A stretch of 64,000 bases of DNA, taken from NCBI GenBank assembly GCA_029204225.1, contig CM055109.1:5959053-6023052 (forward strand), written 5' to 3'. A model generated the notes under the pieces. The model was not told the DNA's origin, searched no databases, and saw only the letters and a list, made by a program, of their open reading frames with translations. Numbering within the stretch: position 1 is the first letter of the stretch; each line of letters starts with the position of its first letter. This stretch comes from Diphasiastrum complanatum (taxonomy: Eukaryota > Streptophyta > Lycopodiopsida > Lycopodiales > Lycopodiaceae). The translations under genes were made by a program, and so were the position numbers. This document shows positions 43,688 to 55,285 of the stretch, one piece after another.

Positions 43688-45270
43688 AGGATCCGAGAAG
43701 ATCCACAAGGAGCAAGGCCGAGCCTTCAAGGCTCACATAATTTGAGAAAGGAAAGCAAAGGAAAGACACATCTCCTTCTACCTCTTACTCTTTTCTAACC
43801 ACAATGCTTGAAGAGCCATCATGTTATGAAGATGCAAGTAGATCACAAGTTTGGAGAGATGCAATGCAAGTAGAGTTTGATGCTTTGATAGATAATCAAA
43901 CTTGGAATCTTGTACACCTTCCATATGGGAAGAAGCCACTTGCATGTAAGTGGATCTATAGATTAAAGTACAATCAAGATGGATCTATAAGTAAGTACAA
44001 AGCTGAATTGGTTGCTAAGGGGTTTCTTCAAACTAAAGGCATAGATTATGAAGAAACATTTGCTCCTGTAGCAAAACTTGTAACCATTAGATTGATTATT
44101 CGTAATGCTACTTTATTCAAGTGAAATCTCTATCAAATGGATGTGACAAATGCTTTTTTGAATGGCTACTTGGAGGAGGAAATATACATGTTGCAACCTG
44201 AGGGCTTCATCAAGGATGGTGAGGAGGACAAGGTTTGCCACTTTAGGAAGAGCCTATATGGCTCTCTACTCTCTTGGCTTTGTGATTAGCTCTTATGACC
44301 CTTCTTTGTACATCAAATGTAATGATGGAAAGATCATCATTTCAGTACTTTATGTTGATGATATCATATTGACAGGAAATGATGGTGAAGGCATAAGAAA
44401 TGTTAAAGTTTTCTTGTCTAGTGAATTCAAGATGGTAGATCTAGGACTTCTTAAGTTCATAACTTGGAATAGAAGTTACTAGAGGTAGTGACTTTACTTT
44501 TATAAGTCAATCAAAGTATGCTACTTCCATTCTTGAGAGGTTTGGCATGAAAGATTGTAAAGGGATTGACACCCCTATGGAGCAAACTTGTAAAGTTACT
44601 AATGATTGTGATGAAGCATCCTTTGAGGACATCACACTCTTTAGGAAGCTAATAGGCTCCTTAATCTATTTGACAATCACTAGACCAGATTTGAGTTATA
44701 GTGTAAGCAAGTTAAGTCAATATATGCAAGGTCCCTTGATGCATCATTGGAAAAGTGCCAAGAGAGTGCTTAGATATGTCTCTTCTACTAGATTTTTTGG
44801 CATTCTCTATCAAGAATCTAACTTGTACTTGAGAGCATTTTCAGATTCAGATTTTGCAAGAGACAAGATGGATAGAAGATCCATAAGTGCATTTGTCACT
44901 TTTCTTTGTGGAGGAGTGATATCTTGGCTTTCCAAAAAGCAAGATACAATTTCTCTTTCCTCTTGTGAAGCCGAGTACAAGGCATTGACTTCAACAACCA
45001 AAGAACTCCTATGGCTAAGAAGACTTTTGGTGGAGCTTCAAGTGCTAAAGGCCGAGGAGGTCCCTTTCATCTATTGTGACAATCAAGCTTCTCAACAAAT
45101 TGCTACCAATCCGAACTTCCATGCTAGAACAAAGCATATTGAGATAGCTCATCACTTTGTGAGGGAGAAGCTGCAATCCAAGGAGGTTCAACTTCATCAT
45201 GTGCCTTCATCCGAGTGCATAGCTGATATCTTAACCAAACCTTTGGCTAAAGATTCATTTTTCAAGTTAA
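43688..45270 (+). pseudogene. Copia RT and RNase H
   Basis: RT: WRDAMQVEFDALIDNQTWNL, KWIYRLKYNQDGSISKYKAE, LVAKGFLQTKGIDYEETFAP, then a TGA at 44,122-44,124, MDVTNAFLNGYLEEEIYMLQ, a deletion/frameshift near 44,245, and the active site LYVDDIILTGND (YVDD at 44,351-44,362). RNase H, open from 44,547: RAFSDSDFARDKMDRRSISA, SLSSCEAEYKALTSTTKELL, FIYCDNQASQQIATNPNFHA and RTKHIEIAHHFVREKL. Coding stops where the truncated LTR begins. Confidence 0.92.
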
Positions 45271-45619
45271 GAAATAAAGAGATCAACCAAATCAATAACA
45301 AGTTGATGTGACATTGGCAAATTCTAGTTTTGTTGAGATTTCCACATTTGTCTTGAGTTTTGATGAATGAAATGCATTTGAATGTTAATGTACTTTACTC
45401 TCTGTAAACAGGCTGTACAGGTACTGTCCTCCACACATGTGAGGCCGCTCATCCATGTTTTTGATCATTTGATCCATTGCTCTTGCTTAGATCATAGTGT
45501 AAAGCATCTAGATCAAGATCTAACATCTAGAACTTGATAGATCTTTGGATTAAGCAATCAATAACTCTTAATGATTGATAGTACAATCAATATTTGTCCT
45601 TTTTCTCTAAAAATTGACA

Positions 45620-46185
45620 ATGAAGTTGCCAGTCAACTTAAGGAGCTTTTACGTAAAGGCCATATAAGGCCTAGTAAATCCCCTTGGGGAGCTCCTGTTT
45701 TGCTAACCGGCAAGAAAGATGGCGGTATTCATGTTTGTGTCGATTACAAAAAGCTTAATAAAATGACAATTAAGAACCATTACCCCTTACCTCGGGTGGA
45801 TGACTTAATGGACCGATTGAATGGTGCTAAGTATTTCACCAAATTGGACCTTAGGTCGGGATACCATCAAATTAGAATAAATGAGGGGGATGTTTCCAAA
45901 ACTGGCATTTGTTCTAGGTATGGTCATTACAAATTTCTAATTTTACCCTTTGGTCTAACTAATGCCCCGACAACCTTCCAACAGATGATGAATGATATTC
46001 TTCGTCCATATCAAGGGAAGTTTCTCATGGTATTTTTAGATGATATACTGACTTACAGTAAGACTCTTGAGGAGCACGAGGCATATTTGCGTACAGTCTT
46101 AGATAATCTAAGACAGACAAAACTTAAATGTGAGATTTTTCAAACAAGACTCAAGTATTTGGGACATTCCATAACTTCATTATAG
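45620..46185 (+). pseudogene. Chromovirus RT, second part
   Basis: Continues the host element after the copia insertion: LKELLRKGHIRPSKSPWGAP, VCVDYKKLNKMTIKNHYPLP, FTKLDLRSGYHQIRINEGDV, LPFGLTNAPTTFQQMMNDIL, and the active site VFLDDILTYS (FLDD at 46,033-46,044). The frame ends in a stop after LKYLGHSITSL, with thumb residues deleted before RNase H. Confidence 0.92.
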
Positions 46186-46189
46186 ACTA

Positions 46190-46807
46190 TGCTCTAATTG
46201 CATTGCCTCTAACGAATCTTCTTAAGGGAGTGAAGAAAGCCAAACGAAAAACTAAAAAGGGTAATAAGAAGAAGGCCGGAAGGCGTCCAAAAATCAGTCC
46301 ACCTATTGTTTGGACCGATGAACTTAGTCAAAGCTTTGAAGCTTTGAAGATGTTAGTGTCTACAGCCCCTATCTTACACATAGTGGACCCTAGAGGATCC
46401 CCCTAATGGAAACGAATGCTAGTGACTATGCGGTGGGTGCAATCCTTTACCAGGATGGTAGACCTATGGCTTCCAAAAGCAAGAAATTGGACCCAGCTCA
46501 AAGTAGATATTCTACTTATGAGAAGGAACTTTTTGCTGTCATCCATGCATTAAAGATCTGGAGACATTATTTGTATGGATTTAAATTCGTGGTTATGACA
46601 GATCATGAGTCCCTTAAGTATATCTGTGATGTCTTGAATGTTAGGGGTCATAAGGCCCATTGGTCGGAACTCATTCAAGAGTTTGAATTCGGCATTAAGT
46701 ATCATCGAGGTACATCAAATTGTGTCGCTGATTCTTTGAGCCGGATTGGAGAAGTTAATCAATTATGCTTTGTTGAGTTCCAATCCGAGTTGTATCTTTC
46801 TCTTTGA
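46190..46807 (+). pseudogene. Chromovirus RNase H
   Basis: A connection piece with a basic insert (KKAKRKTKKGNKKKAGRRPK) leads to TDELSQSFEALKMLVSTAPI. After a stop the RNase H reads TNASDYAVGAILYQDGRPMA, YSTYEKELFAVIHALKIWRH, VVMTDHESLKYI and CVADSLSR. All four acidic positions (D, E, D, D) are preserved. Confidence 0.9.
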
Positions 46808-47086
46808 GATCTATGTCCTCAGACCGATGAGTTTTTCGGTCATATTTGGCAAGAAGTCATGGCAGGAAGCTCTATATATAAGTGTGAACAATGCCAAGTA
46901 TATAAAGCAAAAATGCTCAAAGCAACTGGTTTGTTGCATCCGTTGGAAATTCCCAGCAAGAAATGGAAAAGTATTTCCATGGATTTTGTGGTTGGACTTC
47001 CCAAGTCTGGGAAGGGTCACAATGACATTTGGGTAGTAGTTGATAGGCTAACTAAAACGGCAAAGTATATTGTTAGATATAACTAA
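46808..47086 (+). pseudogene. Chromovirus integrase fragment
   Basis: The frame from 46,859 carries the zinc-finger CxxC (YKCEQCQVYK) and the first catalytic block (SMDFVVGLPKSGKGHNDIWV, VVDRLTKTAKYI). It stops at 47,086; the D and E blocks are absent, replaced by about 310 bp of unrelated sequence. Confidence 0.85.
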
Positions 47087-47396
47087 ACATTCACCTCTTA
47101 GTTTAGTAGTCACTAGTTAACCGTAAGCTCAAATCTGTAAGGCCCCCGTTATGAGGAGAAGCCATAATTGAGCACGGTTGTTAGTATGGGGTCTAATGCG
47201 AGACCATGATGGTTATGAGATGGTTGGATTGCATAACAGAAAGTTCGGGGGGTTCAAGTGGCGGAGCCCCCCGAAACAGGGGGTCCAGGGGGTGGTAGCC
47301 CCCCAGCAAGGGGTGTGGGGGGCAGAACCCCCAACGACAGGTCCGGGGGCTGCCAGTAGACGAAGTTATGTCCACATTATAGCAGTCCTTTCAAAG
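47087..47396. other. Foreign G-rich segment inside integrase
   Basis: About 310 bp with no homology to integrase, between the first catalytic block and the C-terminal domain. Bases 47,246-47,348 carry many G and C runs (GGGGGG, CCCCCC), including GCGGAGCCCCC and GGGGGGCAGAACCCCC hairpin-like pairs. Runs of this kind are common in plant LTR remnants. A G-quadruplex is plausible. Confidence 0.6.
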
Positions 47397-47687
47397 TTCT
47401 TAACAAGATTGGTAAGACTGCGTATAGACTAGAACTCCCTATTGGAACTAAGGTTCATCTTGTATTCCATGTGAGTCATTTAAAGGAATGACTACATAGA
47501 TAAGATGACCTGATTCTCACAGATGATCTAGTGCTATTGGAGGATTTGACTGCTTTTGTACCCCATGAACCAGAATGGATCATGGATACTCAACGACATC
47601 AGTTGAGAAATCATTTGATTTCTGAATATATGATTCGTTGGAAAGGTAAGTCAGATGATGAGGACACATGGGAGAAAGAGGATGATT
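47397..47687 (+). pseudogene. Chromovirus integrase C-terminus and chromodomain
   Basis: Reads GKTAYRLELPIGTKVHLVFH and VSHLKE, a stop, then LEDLTAFVPHEPEWIMDTQR and a chromodomain with SEYMIRWKGKSDDEDTWEKE. The same architecture as the minus-strand remnant at 6,389. It ends at a TGA after EDD, then the PPT and LTR. Confidence 0.9.
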
Positions 47688-47734
47688 GAATACTTAGATT
47701 CCCTGGTGTTTTTTTTCCATAGAAGGAAGTTTTT

Positions 47735-48211
47735 ATGGGGGGAGGGAAAATGTTATGTACCATAATGGTAAGCCCTTCAGTGACGACCTCGCAAGGGGCA
47801 TGTTGGCGTTATCGACATGTTTGGGTGCCACACATCACCATCCTAGGTGGTCACGTGTCACCGGCAGGACTATGCTTGATGAGACCCATTGTGCTATGCC
47901 TATATAGTGGTGGGATTTCCCTCTTTCCATTCACTCAGTCTACCCGGGAGTTGGTGGATGGAGGGCACGTGCATGAGCCAAGATGTATCTCCAGGCCAGG
48001 AGATGTGTGCTAGGGAGAGCTGAGTGCGATGGCTAGTGGTATGGGATGCCAGTTATTCTAGAAGGCTTGAACGGACATGATTATGTCGATGGCTCCAATG
48101 CATGGGGGTGGGTCGGTTGTGACTCTATGGATGGGCAGATACGGTATCTCGTCACTGGTATGAGGTGTGTAGAACCTTAAAAGCAACAAAAGATCCTAGG
48201 GAGTTGTAACA
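47735..48211 (+). mobile_element. Chromovirus polypurine tract and 3' LTR
   Basis: PPT ATGGGGGGAGGGAAAA immediately precedes the LTR, which starts TGTTATGTACC at 47,751 and ends GAGTTGTAACA at 48,211 (461 bp). A TATA-like CTATATAGT lies near 47,902. The last 214 bp match the truncated 5' LTR at 37,821-38,034. Confidence 0.9.
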
Positions 48212-49215
48212 GTCGTGATGAGAATCTTTTATGGTCTGGTAGATCAGCCTGAGGGTAGTCAAATCCTCTAGTGTCAGTGTTAGTTTCAGGACGGTCAAGT
48301 GGAGTGTGATCTAGAAAAGATGGCATGAGCGTGATGGGTTTACCAGGAATGAGATTCTCAACAAGGTTGTATGCAAAGTAGGGAAAGCTAAGTTGTTTTA
48401 CGAACTCGTCCTGTCGAGTCTTATAGGTGATGTGGTCTCAGAAGTCGACTTAGAGGGGGATGAGAGAGTGATGGTTGGGGAACATGATACATGGATATGA
48501 AGGTTTGGAAAAAGTCAAAAGCAGAGAAATAAGAAGTCTTGTAGTTAAGTTTGGGGGGGGGGGGGGGCAGAGAAACTCCTAGAGGCAATTTCAGTCTTTT
48601 TGCTATCCAATCCCGAGCTGCCATCTAACTGGTGAGTGGATCTATCATATCCCTACTCCGTCATCTCCGTCATCGTCCTTCAACTTCTAATTAGAAATTG
48701 TCGCTTGGACCTTGCACACCGTGTTCCATAGCTGGTTCACTTTGTCCAAAACCTGTTGTAGGGCCTTCGCCACTTCTTCCAACTACTTTTGGGACTCTAG
48801 AATGACTTTCACTTGTTTTTCCACAGCACGTTTGAAATTCTTTTTATCGGCCTCTCTCTCTTGAATAAGCTTGATGTATTTCTCCATTCTTATCGCCAAG
48901 GCTCTAAATCTGGATATCTTGTGGCTTCATGGGAGGGGTATTAACTATCATTGCCCTAGACTATCCATCTCGAGTTTGGTCGATCTGGCTCATCTGTTGC
49001 TTAAGTTGATTCTGGATATCGTTCAACTCTTCAACTTGCTTGGCCATGATGGCTCAGAGCTCCATTACCGAGATCTTTTTCTCCTCAGCCTCGTCATTTT
49101 TCTTCTTGATCTGTCTTTGCTGCTTTGCTATGGTTTGTTCTTGTTGTTTGACTTTTCCTATGTCGATGTCGTCTTCTACTTCAACCCGGTCCAATGGTAT
49201 TTCCATCTCCCTCCC
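48212..49215 (-). pseudogene. Coiled-coil ORF remnant, minus strand
   Basis: In sense, 49,210 to 48,960 reads VKQQEQTIAKQQRQIKKKND, EAEEKKISVMEL, a stop, and MAKQVEELNDIQNQLKQQMS: a heptad-rich coiled coil. It continues MEKYIKLIQEREADKKNF and VEKQVKVILESQK (48,700-48,890). A second open stretch at 48,220-48,430 reads FPYFAYNLVENLIPGKPITL. The mix of coiled coil and Pro-rich parts resembles the extra-ORF region at 21,982-24,940. A 15-base G-run (48,553-48,567) lies inside. It is cut at 48,211 by the chromovirus LTR. Confidence 0.45.
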
Positions 49216-50600
49216 CTCCCATCATACATTGTTGCATTTCTTAAGTTCATTTTGAGTTCTATCTCACAATCACTTGTTAATTAGATTTCTAGATCAAATG
49301 GTTTCAATCTAGTCTAAAACCTATGTAGCATTGGAAAAGCTTATCAAAGATTTATGAAAAAGTGATTGGCCAAAGGAAAACAATAAGTGAGCACACATTG
49401 ATCATTTTGGTATGGTTTAAAAACATTTTACTTTTGGCAATATTCTCATTACTAAAAATCTATAAAAGTCATCGTGAGGGCAATATTGTACCATGTTTTT
49501 GTAAGAATTTAAAACAATCATTCAATTATTGTTTCATCTTTGCAAATACACAAGTTTCTCTCATCCCACCATTTAGCTCAATGGACCATTTAGCATTATA
49601 TTTCAAGTATGATCAACATGAAAACACATCATAGTTTTTATAGTGAAATTTGTTCACAACATTCCATGAAGTTTTAAGAATCTAAAATTTTTCAAGAAAT
49701 TTATTTTTACCACATGTCCAAGCAAACTTTTCTAAGCATTGTGATGTATGGCAAATTAGTTGTCCCAAGAAATATAGTTAAATTGTTTGCCATGTATAAA
49801 TCCATTTGATCTAGGTCTGGTTGATTTGATTTGTCCACCATTCGATTCCCTTTTGTTGCTTTGTAGTGTTTTGCTTAGCTATTGCATCCTTGGAGAGGGA
49901 CATTATAATACCTGTTTGCGATTCTCGTATATTTCTATAGATCGTGTGACAACGCGGATAATTATGTAGCAACATGAATGAATCTTGATTAAGATGGGAT
50001 TTAGAGAGAGAAGGAATAAATCCAACATTGACTAGGGTGTGACTAGGGTTAGGGGTCCAAGTGGCAGTCCATATAAAATGGATTGTCAAGTTGGCCGTTA
50101 TGTCATTGATGAGTGGTCATTGAGAATTAAAGTTTAATAACTGCCTCTAATGTGATGCTAACAATCTAGTGAACTTACTACTGGTGACAGGTCCAAAATC
50201 AGAGGGCCACCTACACTCTCAAATTCAAGCCACAAATTCAAAATTTAGAAATTAGAATTCTTGGCATTTGATTCTCGATGCCCTCTCTTTCATGTTCAAA
50301 GTGGCTAAGGGCTCTCTTTCTTAGCCGAGCCACATGTTGGATGCTGTGCCTCAAATGGCAACGTCCACATATAGGGCCTTTGCCACACGTTGGAAGCAAT
50401 GATATATTGGCACCATGTGTCACATTCATGATGCGGCATGTGCCAGGGATTAAATGCGACCCACTAGTTTTCAGCCAAACCTTTCCGGCAACATTTAGCC
50501 CAAAGCTCTCTTTTTGAAAAGCTCTCTCCTCTCGTGAACACAAAATTTTTCTTTTGTCCTTGCATGAAATGCAAACACCATTTCTCTTCTAATATTGCGA
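49216..50600. other. No gene recognised
   Basis: AT-rich with scattered short ORFs; no supported domain or repeat. Confidence 0.4.
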
Positions 50601-50815
50601 GTGCATAGGAAACACCATTTCTGTTCTTGTAGAGTCACGTTCAATCTTTTGGCAATCAACTTTAAAATTGTTAGCACTATAGCAATTAGCTTGTTCTCTT
50701 GCCTGGACTCCTCAGAAATGAGAACTCCTTGTAATGCCTCCAAGCTTAGAAGCTCCTCCTTGATTGCATAAGATTGAACAATGTTGTCAAATTCATCTCC
50801 TAATCCATTAAGAGA
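50600..50815 (-). pseudogene. Ty1/copia gag scrap, minus strand
   Basis: Reads LNGLGDEFDNIVQSYAIKEE, then LEALQGVLISEESRQENK, matching the capsid segment VLNGLGSDFTNLVQSLAIQD of the gags at 30.5 and 41.6 kb. No flanking element parts. Confidence 0.8.
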
Positions 50816-52310
50816 TAAATTTTCCTATGGGATCTGATTCTCTCCAAACTAGTAACATCACCTTCATGTAACCTCAATCTACATGAATCTATGGGTGAAA
50901 GGTCACTTTACATTGGAAATCAATGTTCAAAAGCTAAAGATCCAAACAATTATAGTCCAAGACTATCCACAATTACTTGTAGATCTCTCATAAGTGCTTC
51001 TTGGTATCAATACAATTAGAATCTTTTTCAAAAACTAAGATACAAAAATTCATTCTGCCAAAATCTCTCAGGAGATCCATCAAGATAAAAATAACTTTAA
51101 CTCAATCCTGAGTACCCCAGATACTCTCTTGAGTTAAGTGCTCTTATTCCTAGCAACATATGCAAGGAAATAACAATCATTCAATCTTGATAACCTAGAC
51201 TGCTCCTAATTAATCGGAGATTTTGGGCTGAAAACAGTACACAAGCATTCCTTGACTACAATCTGTAGTAGAATTTCATCCACTAAGGTAAGCAAATTCC
51301 TCATCAGTAAACAATCACTTAAAGAAAATGCCTGTGAGATTTGCACAATCTCAAGTTAGTACTGGAGTAAAGAAATTTTAGATTGGCTGATCTAGATTCT
51401 TGCTCTCCCAATTGATCAAGAATTACTCAATATCTTAAGAACCATCACATTCCCTTATGATCTTCTAATGTCCACTAAGTATCCATTTATGATTTTAAAA
51501 ATAACTGCAAATAATGTAGTAAATATTTTTTGTGTCAAGATGAATTCCACCCGTAACACACATAAAGATATTGACTTGCTGCTGCCAGCTATTTGAAATA
51601 TTTTCCAATAGATAATCCCACGGCAGGGGCATGTGAAATTGTAAGCATTGAGGTAATCATTGAACATTTCGTACGCATTTTTATTTATCAGCATTGTTTA
51701 GTATTAGTTTTCTCGTCCCAGTATTAATCAGGTGAATGTACTGCATACACCCCAGCAAAATGACTCATTTAGTTATGCATGTTGTACTCTTTACAATGCC
51801 AATTATTTTTTGAGTGGTACATTCTTTAGGAGGATGTTGATATTTTGAAGATGAGTTATTTAGTTTTCTTTCTCTTTAATTTTCATGTAATATATTGTTT
51901 ATTATTAATATTCATCTCATATATTGTTTGTTGCAATTTTTACTCCCTGATTATACAGCTAGCGAAGTGTACAGATTTCGACAAGTGCTCATCTTTAGTC
52001 TATTGGCCAGGTCAACTGATGTGGACCAAAGACTCCTACTCGGCCTTCTAAGACAGATAATGTTCAGATTCTAAATGAGGCTAGGGAATTTGTAAATACC
52101 CAAGCTGAATAGATAGACATAGTTTGATATTGATATAGAAATATAGACATACAATGAAATACCGACATATAGTGAATATAGAAAAAGAATTTTTTGCATA
52201 GTTGTATAGAATCTCCAAATTTGGGTGATATTTTATTGAATACAGATATCAGTTTGTACAATTGATTGTATGACTTGTCATTGTTCTTCTAAATGATGAG
52301 AAAATCGAGT
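50816..52310. other. No gene firmly recognised; one exon-like stretch
   Basis: The only hint is 51,960-52,051 on the plus strand: a T-rich tract and acceptor TTATACAG at 51,958, then LAKCTDFDKCSSLVYWPGQL and ...DSYSAF with a TAA stop. It could be a terminal exon of an unidentified gene; support is weak. Confidence 0.2.
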
Positions 52311-53017
52311 CAGTGCTCTGATACCACTGATGAGAGTTGAGCGGTGCTCCAATACGAATGATGAGAATCATGAGAAGAAAAATTCACGAAAACATTCGCG
52401 ACTCTCTTTTGAGATTCAGATGGAGTTCAGATGCGTTCGTTGCGCACTGCCAACTGAAATACTCCTACAATCCTCCAGAGGGTAGTCAAGTATTACTGAT
52501 CTACGTTCATAAAATTAATATAGCATTCGACTTCATTGTGAGGAATTCAACAAGAAAACTCAGACATATTAAAATAAACAGCATAAGCATTCGACATTCA
52601 AGATTAGACACAACCAAAAAATAATCTATATTGATTTTCTCTGATTTTTTCAAGGCATTGCATGCGAATCCACGCAGTGCGTTGGCGTGAGAAAAGCACG
52701 GTTCTCTCACGAGTAATAGTCTCGCTTTGCTAGCGGACAATCGGATCTTCTAATCCTAGACAGAATTGTCTTCTCGCATGCAGGCGAAGCTTCTTTTTGT
52801 TTTCGTCTTGATTGCTTACTAGCATCAGACTACTTCTTGTTCTTCTTTTCTTACTTGGTTACACACTGTGTATCCTATTGATATATGTCAAGTATTATTC
52901 AGTAAGTACAGTCTCTCTATGCAAATCTAAGATTAGAGTGATTAACCATCTACAAATCACTAGAGAATTACAAGAGTGGCAGTTTAGCCACGACCTAGAG
53001 AGTATCTACTGACGTCA
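52311..53017 (-). mobile_element. LTR and PBS of copia family J, minus strand
   Basis: The LTR spans 53,017 (sense start TGACGTCAGTAG) to 52,328 (sense end CTCTCATCA). Next in sense comes G and TGGTATCAGAGC (52,315-52,326). The LTR is the inverse of 56,188-56,868. On its 5' side in sense lies the family's own internal 3' end; on its 3' side lies a PBS and a few tens of leader bases. Confidence 0.85.
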
Positions 53018-55265
53018 TGCCATCAGATCAGATCTCTGTACTTCTGGTACTTGCGTGATCTTTGGTGGTACTCCTATAGGACCGCAAGGGAATCTCGTTC
53101 GTGGATCGTTCATGTTCGCAAAACTCTTCGTGTTTCGCGTCGTTAGATGTTCGAGTTCGTGAACCATTTGTCTTCGTCTTTGTTGACTTTTGTGTTTGTT
53201 GACTTTTGTGTTCGTTGACTTTCGTGTTCGCAAAACTCTTCATGTTTCGTGTCTCCAGATGTTCGAGTTCACGAACATCTTCGTCAGGCAAAGGGCCGCA
53301 AGCCAGCAAGGCTTTGTATTGAGAAACACTTTGTTTCTTCAGCTCCCTCTCAAAGCATGGTAGCCTTATGATCCCAAGACTGCTCCTTTGCCTCTCAAAG
53401 AGTCCTTTGTCTAGAGCCTTTGTGAAAATGTCAACAACCATATATTTCGTTCTGATGAAGGTGGTCTGCATCATCTTCTTCTCAATCAGATCCGTGATCA
53501 AGTGATACTTGATCGCAATGTGCTTCGTCCTAGAATGGAACACAGGATCCTTCGTGAGGTGTATTGTAGAGGTGTTGTCCATCTGCAAGACCTGTGGCTC
53601 ATTTCTTGTTTTGCCCAATTCATCTAGGAACTGCCTTAGCCAAATTATTTCGTTGGCCATCTTTGCTGCTGCTACGTACTCTGCCTTGCAGGATGACTGG
53701 GCTACAATGGTCTGCTTCTTGCTGACCCATAGAGCTGCTACTCCTGATCCGATGGTGCATCCTCCTGAAATGCTTTTACAGTCATCCTTAAGAGATGCCA
53801 AGTTGGCGTCGCTGTAGGAAAGTATCCTGAGACCTGCACCACGACAATAATACAAGCTATAATCCCTCACTAATTGAAGATATTACAAAATTCTTCTCAC
53901 AATCTTCCAATGTGTCGAGCCTGGATTCGTGCAAAATTGGCTCATCTTGAATACTACATAAGCAATATCAGGACGTGTGTTGTCTGCAAGGTACATCAAT
54001 GAACCTATCAGCCTTCTATTGGGAGTGAGCTGCATCTGTTCTCTTTCTTCCTCAGTCTTTGGACAGTCGTCATTTGTTAGCACCATTCCTACAAGCATTG
54101 GAGTGTTCGCTCCTTTGCAGTTCAGCATCCCAAAATCCTATAGGATCTTCTAGGTATATCTGGACTGGTGAAGGTATAACTTGCCTTCCTCATAGTCCGT
54201 TTCAATTTGTAAGCCTAGGTAACACCTGGCTTCTCCCAGATCCACTATCTCGAAATGTTTCGAGATGTCTGTCTTTACTTCAACAATTAGCTGCTCAGTC
54301 CTGCAAAGTATCAGAGTGTCGTCCACATATACAGCCACTATGATGATCTGCCCATCTGTAACTCTGACATACACATTGGAGTCAGCCAACAAAGGCTTGA
54401 AGCCCAATGATTTCAGGGCCTGATCCTTCTTCTTATACCATTGTCGAGCTGATTGCTTCAGACCGTAGATGCTTCTATGCATTCTGCATACATAGTCAGG
54501 AAGTGAATTTGAGACAAATCCTGGGGGTTGATCCATGTAGACCTCTTCGTCTCATTCGCCATGCAAGAAGGCTATCTTTTCGTCCACAATGTGGATCCTG
54601 AGGTCATAAGCTACTGCATATGTGAACAACAGTCGTAGGGACGAATGTTTGATGACAGGAGAGAAGGTTTCAGAATAGTCAATACCGCATCTCTGAGAGA
54701 AACCCTTCGCTACCAGTCTTGCCTTGTATCTCGTCACACTCCCGTCTGGTCCATATTTGAGTTTGAAAATCCATTTGCATTTGACAATCTTGCGCTTATG
54801 AGGTAATGGCTCCAACATCCATACCTGGTTCTTCCTCATGGACTCCATCTCTTCGTTCATGGCTTGGATCCATTTGTCCTTTTTTGGACCTTCTATCGCC
54901 TTCTCGAATGTATGTGGTTCGCCGCTGAACCCACAGAATTCTTCTGATGTGAAAGCTGAGCTGCCTGGCACAAATCTTTGTTGGCGTCTTTGTGGTCTTG
55001 TCGACCTTCTGGGAGATTCTCCTGGAATAGCTATGCCTTTGCCCTTGTCTGCTCTGCTCGGTTCAGAACCATCTTGGTTTACAAGAACTGCGGCGGCAGG
55101 CTGCCTCTCAAATCTTTCTTCGTCTGATTCGTTGCTCGAATGGGAGATGACTCAAAAATCTTCATTTTCGTGTTCGTCCTTTGCTCCCTTTGACATTGGC
55201 GGCAGGTCATAATACTGTCTTTCCAAAACTTCATAGGTAATAGGGTCTTCGTTGGCCATTGTCCT
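53018..55265 (-). pseudogene. Ty1/copia RT-RNase H half, minus strand
   Basis: Near-complete RT and RNase H: WIQAMNEEMESMRKNQVWML, KWIFKLKYGPDGSVTRYKAR, LVAKGFSQRCGIDYSETFSP, FLHGE, a stop, MDQPPGFVSNSLPDYVCRMH, AVYVDDTLIL (YVDD at 54,318-54,329), then RLIGSLMYLADNTRPDIAYV, ILSYSDANLASLKDDCKSIS, IVAQSSCKAEYVAAAKMANE, DPVFHSRTKHIAIKYHLI and VDIFTKALDKGLFER. A C-terminal tail of about 90 residues contains repeated NTKVNEHKSQQ/KSTKTKTNGS. Only two stops interrupt it (after HGE and in SRYT*KIL*). Gag, protease and integrase are missing; the complementary half lies on the other strand from 57,058. Confidence 0.93.
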
Positions 55266-55285
55266 GCTCTTGTCGTTTTTGACAT

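Larger units (their letters stand above)
40021..45619 (+). mobile_element. Ty1/copia element nested in chromovirus RT
   Basis: The 5' LTR is 40,021-40,871 (TGTTAAAATA...AAAATTGACA, 851 bp), followed directly by PBS TGGTATCAGAGCC. The 3' LTR survives only as 45,274-45,619, matching 40,527-40,871 with about ten differences; its first about 506 bp, the PPT and the end of the coding region are deleted. Chromovirus coding is interrupted precisely at 40,020/45,620 (SLKEED | NEVASQL). Flanking pentamers (AAGAT, ATGAA) are not a clean target duplication. The element is oriented like its host and is inactive. Confidence 0.9.

Noticed and set aside
47178-47432. ORF across the G-rich block
   Set aside because: No homology to integrase or any domain; Gly/Pro content reflects G/C runs.
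38300-48211. Endogenous pararetrovirus (caulimovirus-type) instead of gypsy
   Set aside because: LTRs, PPT, integrase zinc finger and a chromodomain are present, which pararetroviruses lack.
48553-48567. 15-base G-run as a functional signal
   Set aside because: Homopolymer without context; could also be a sequencing artefact.
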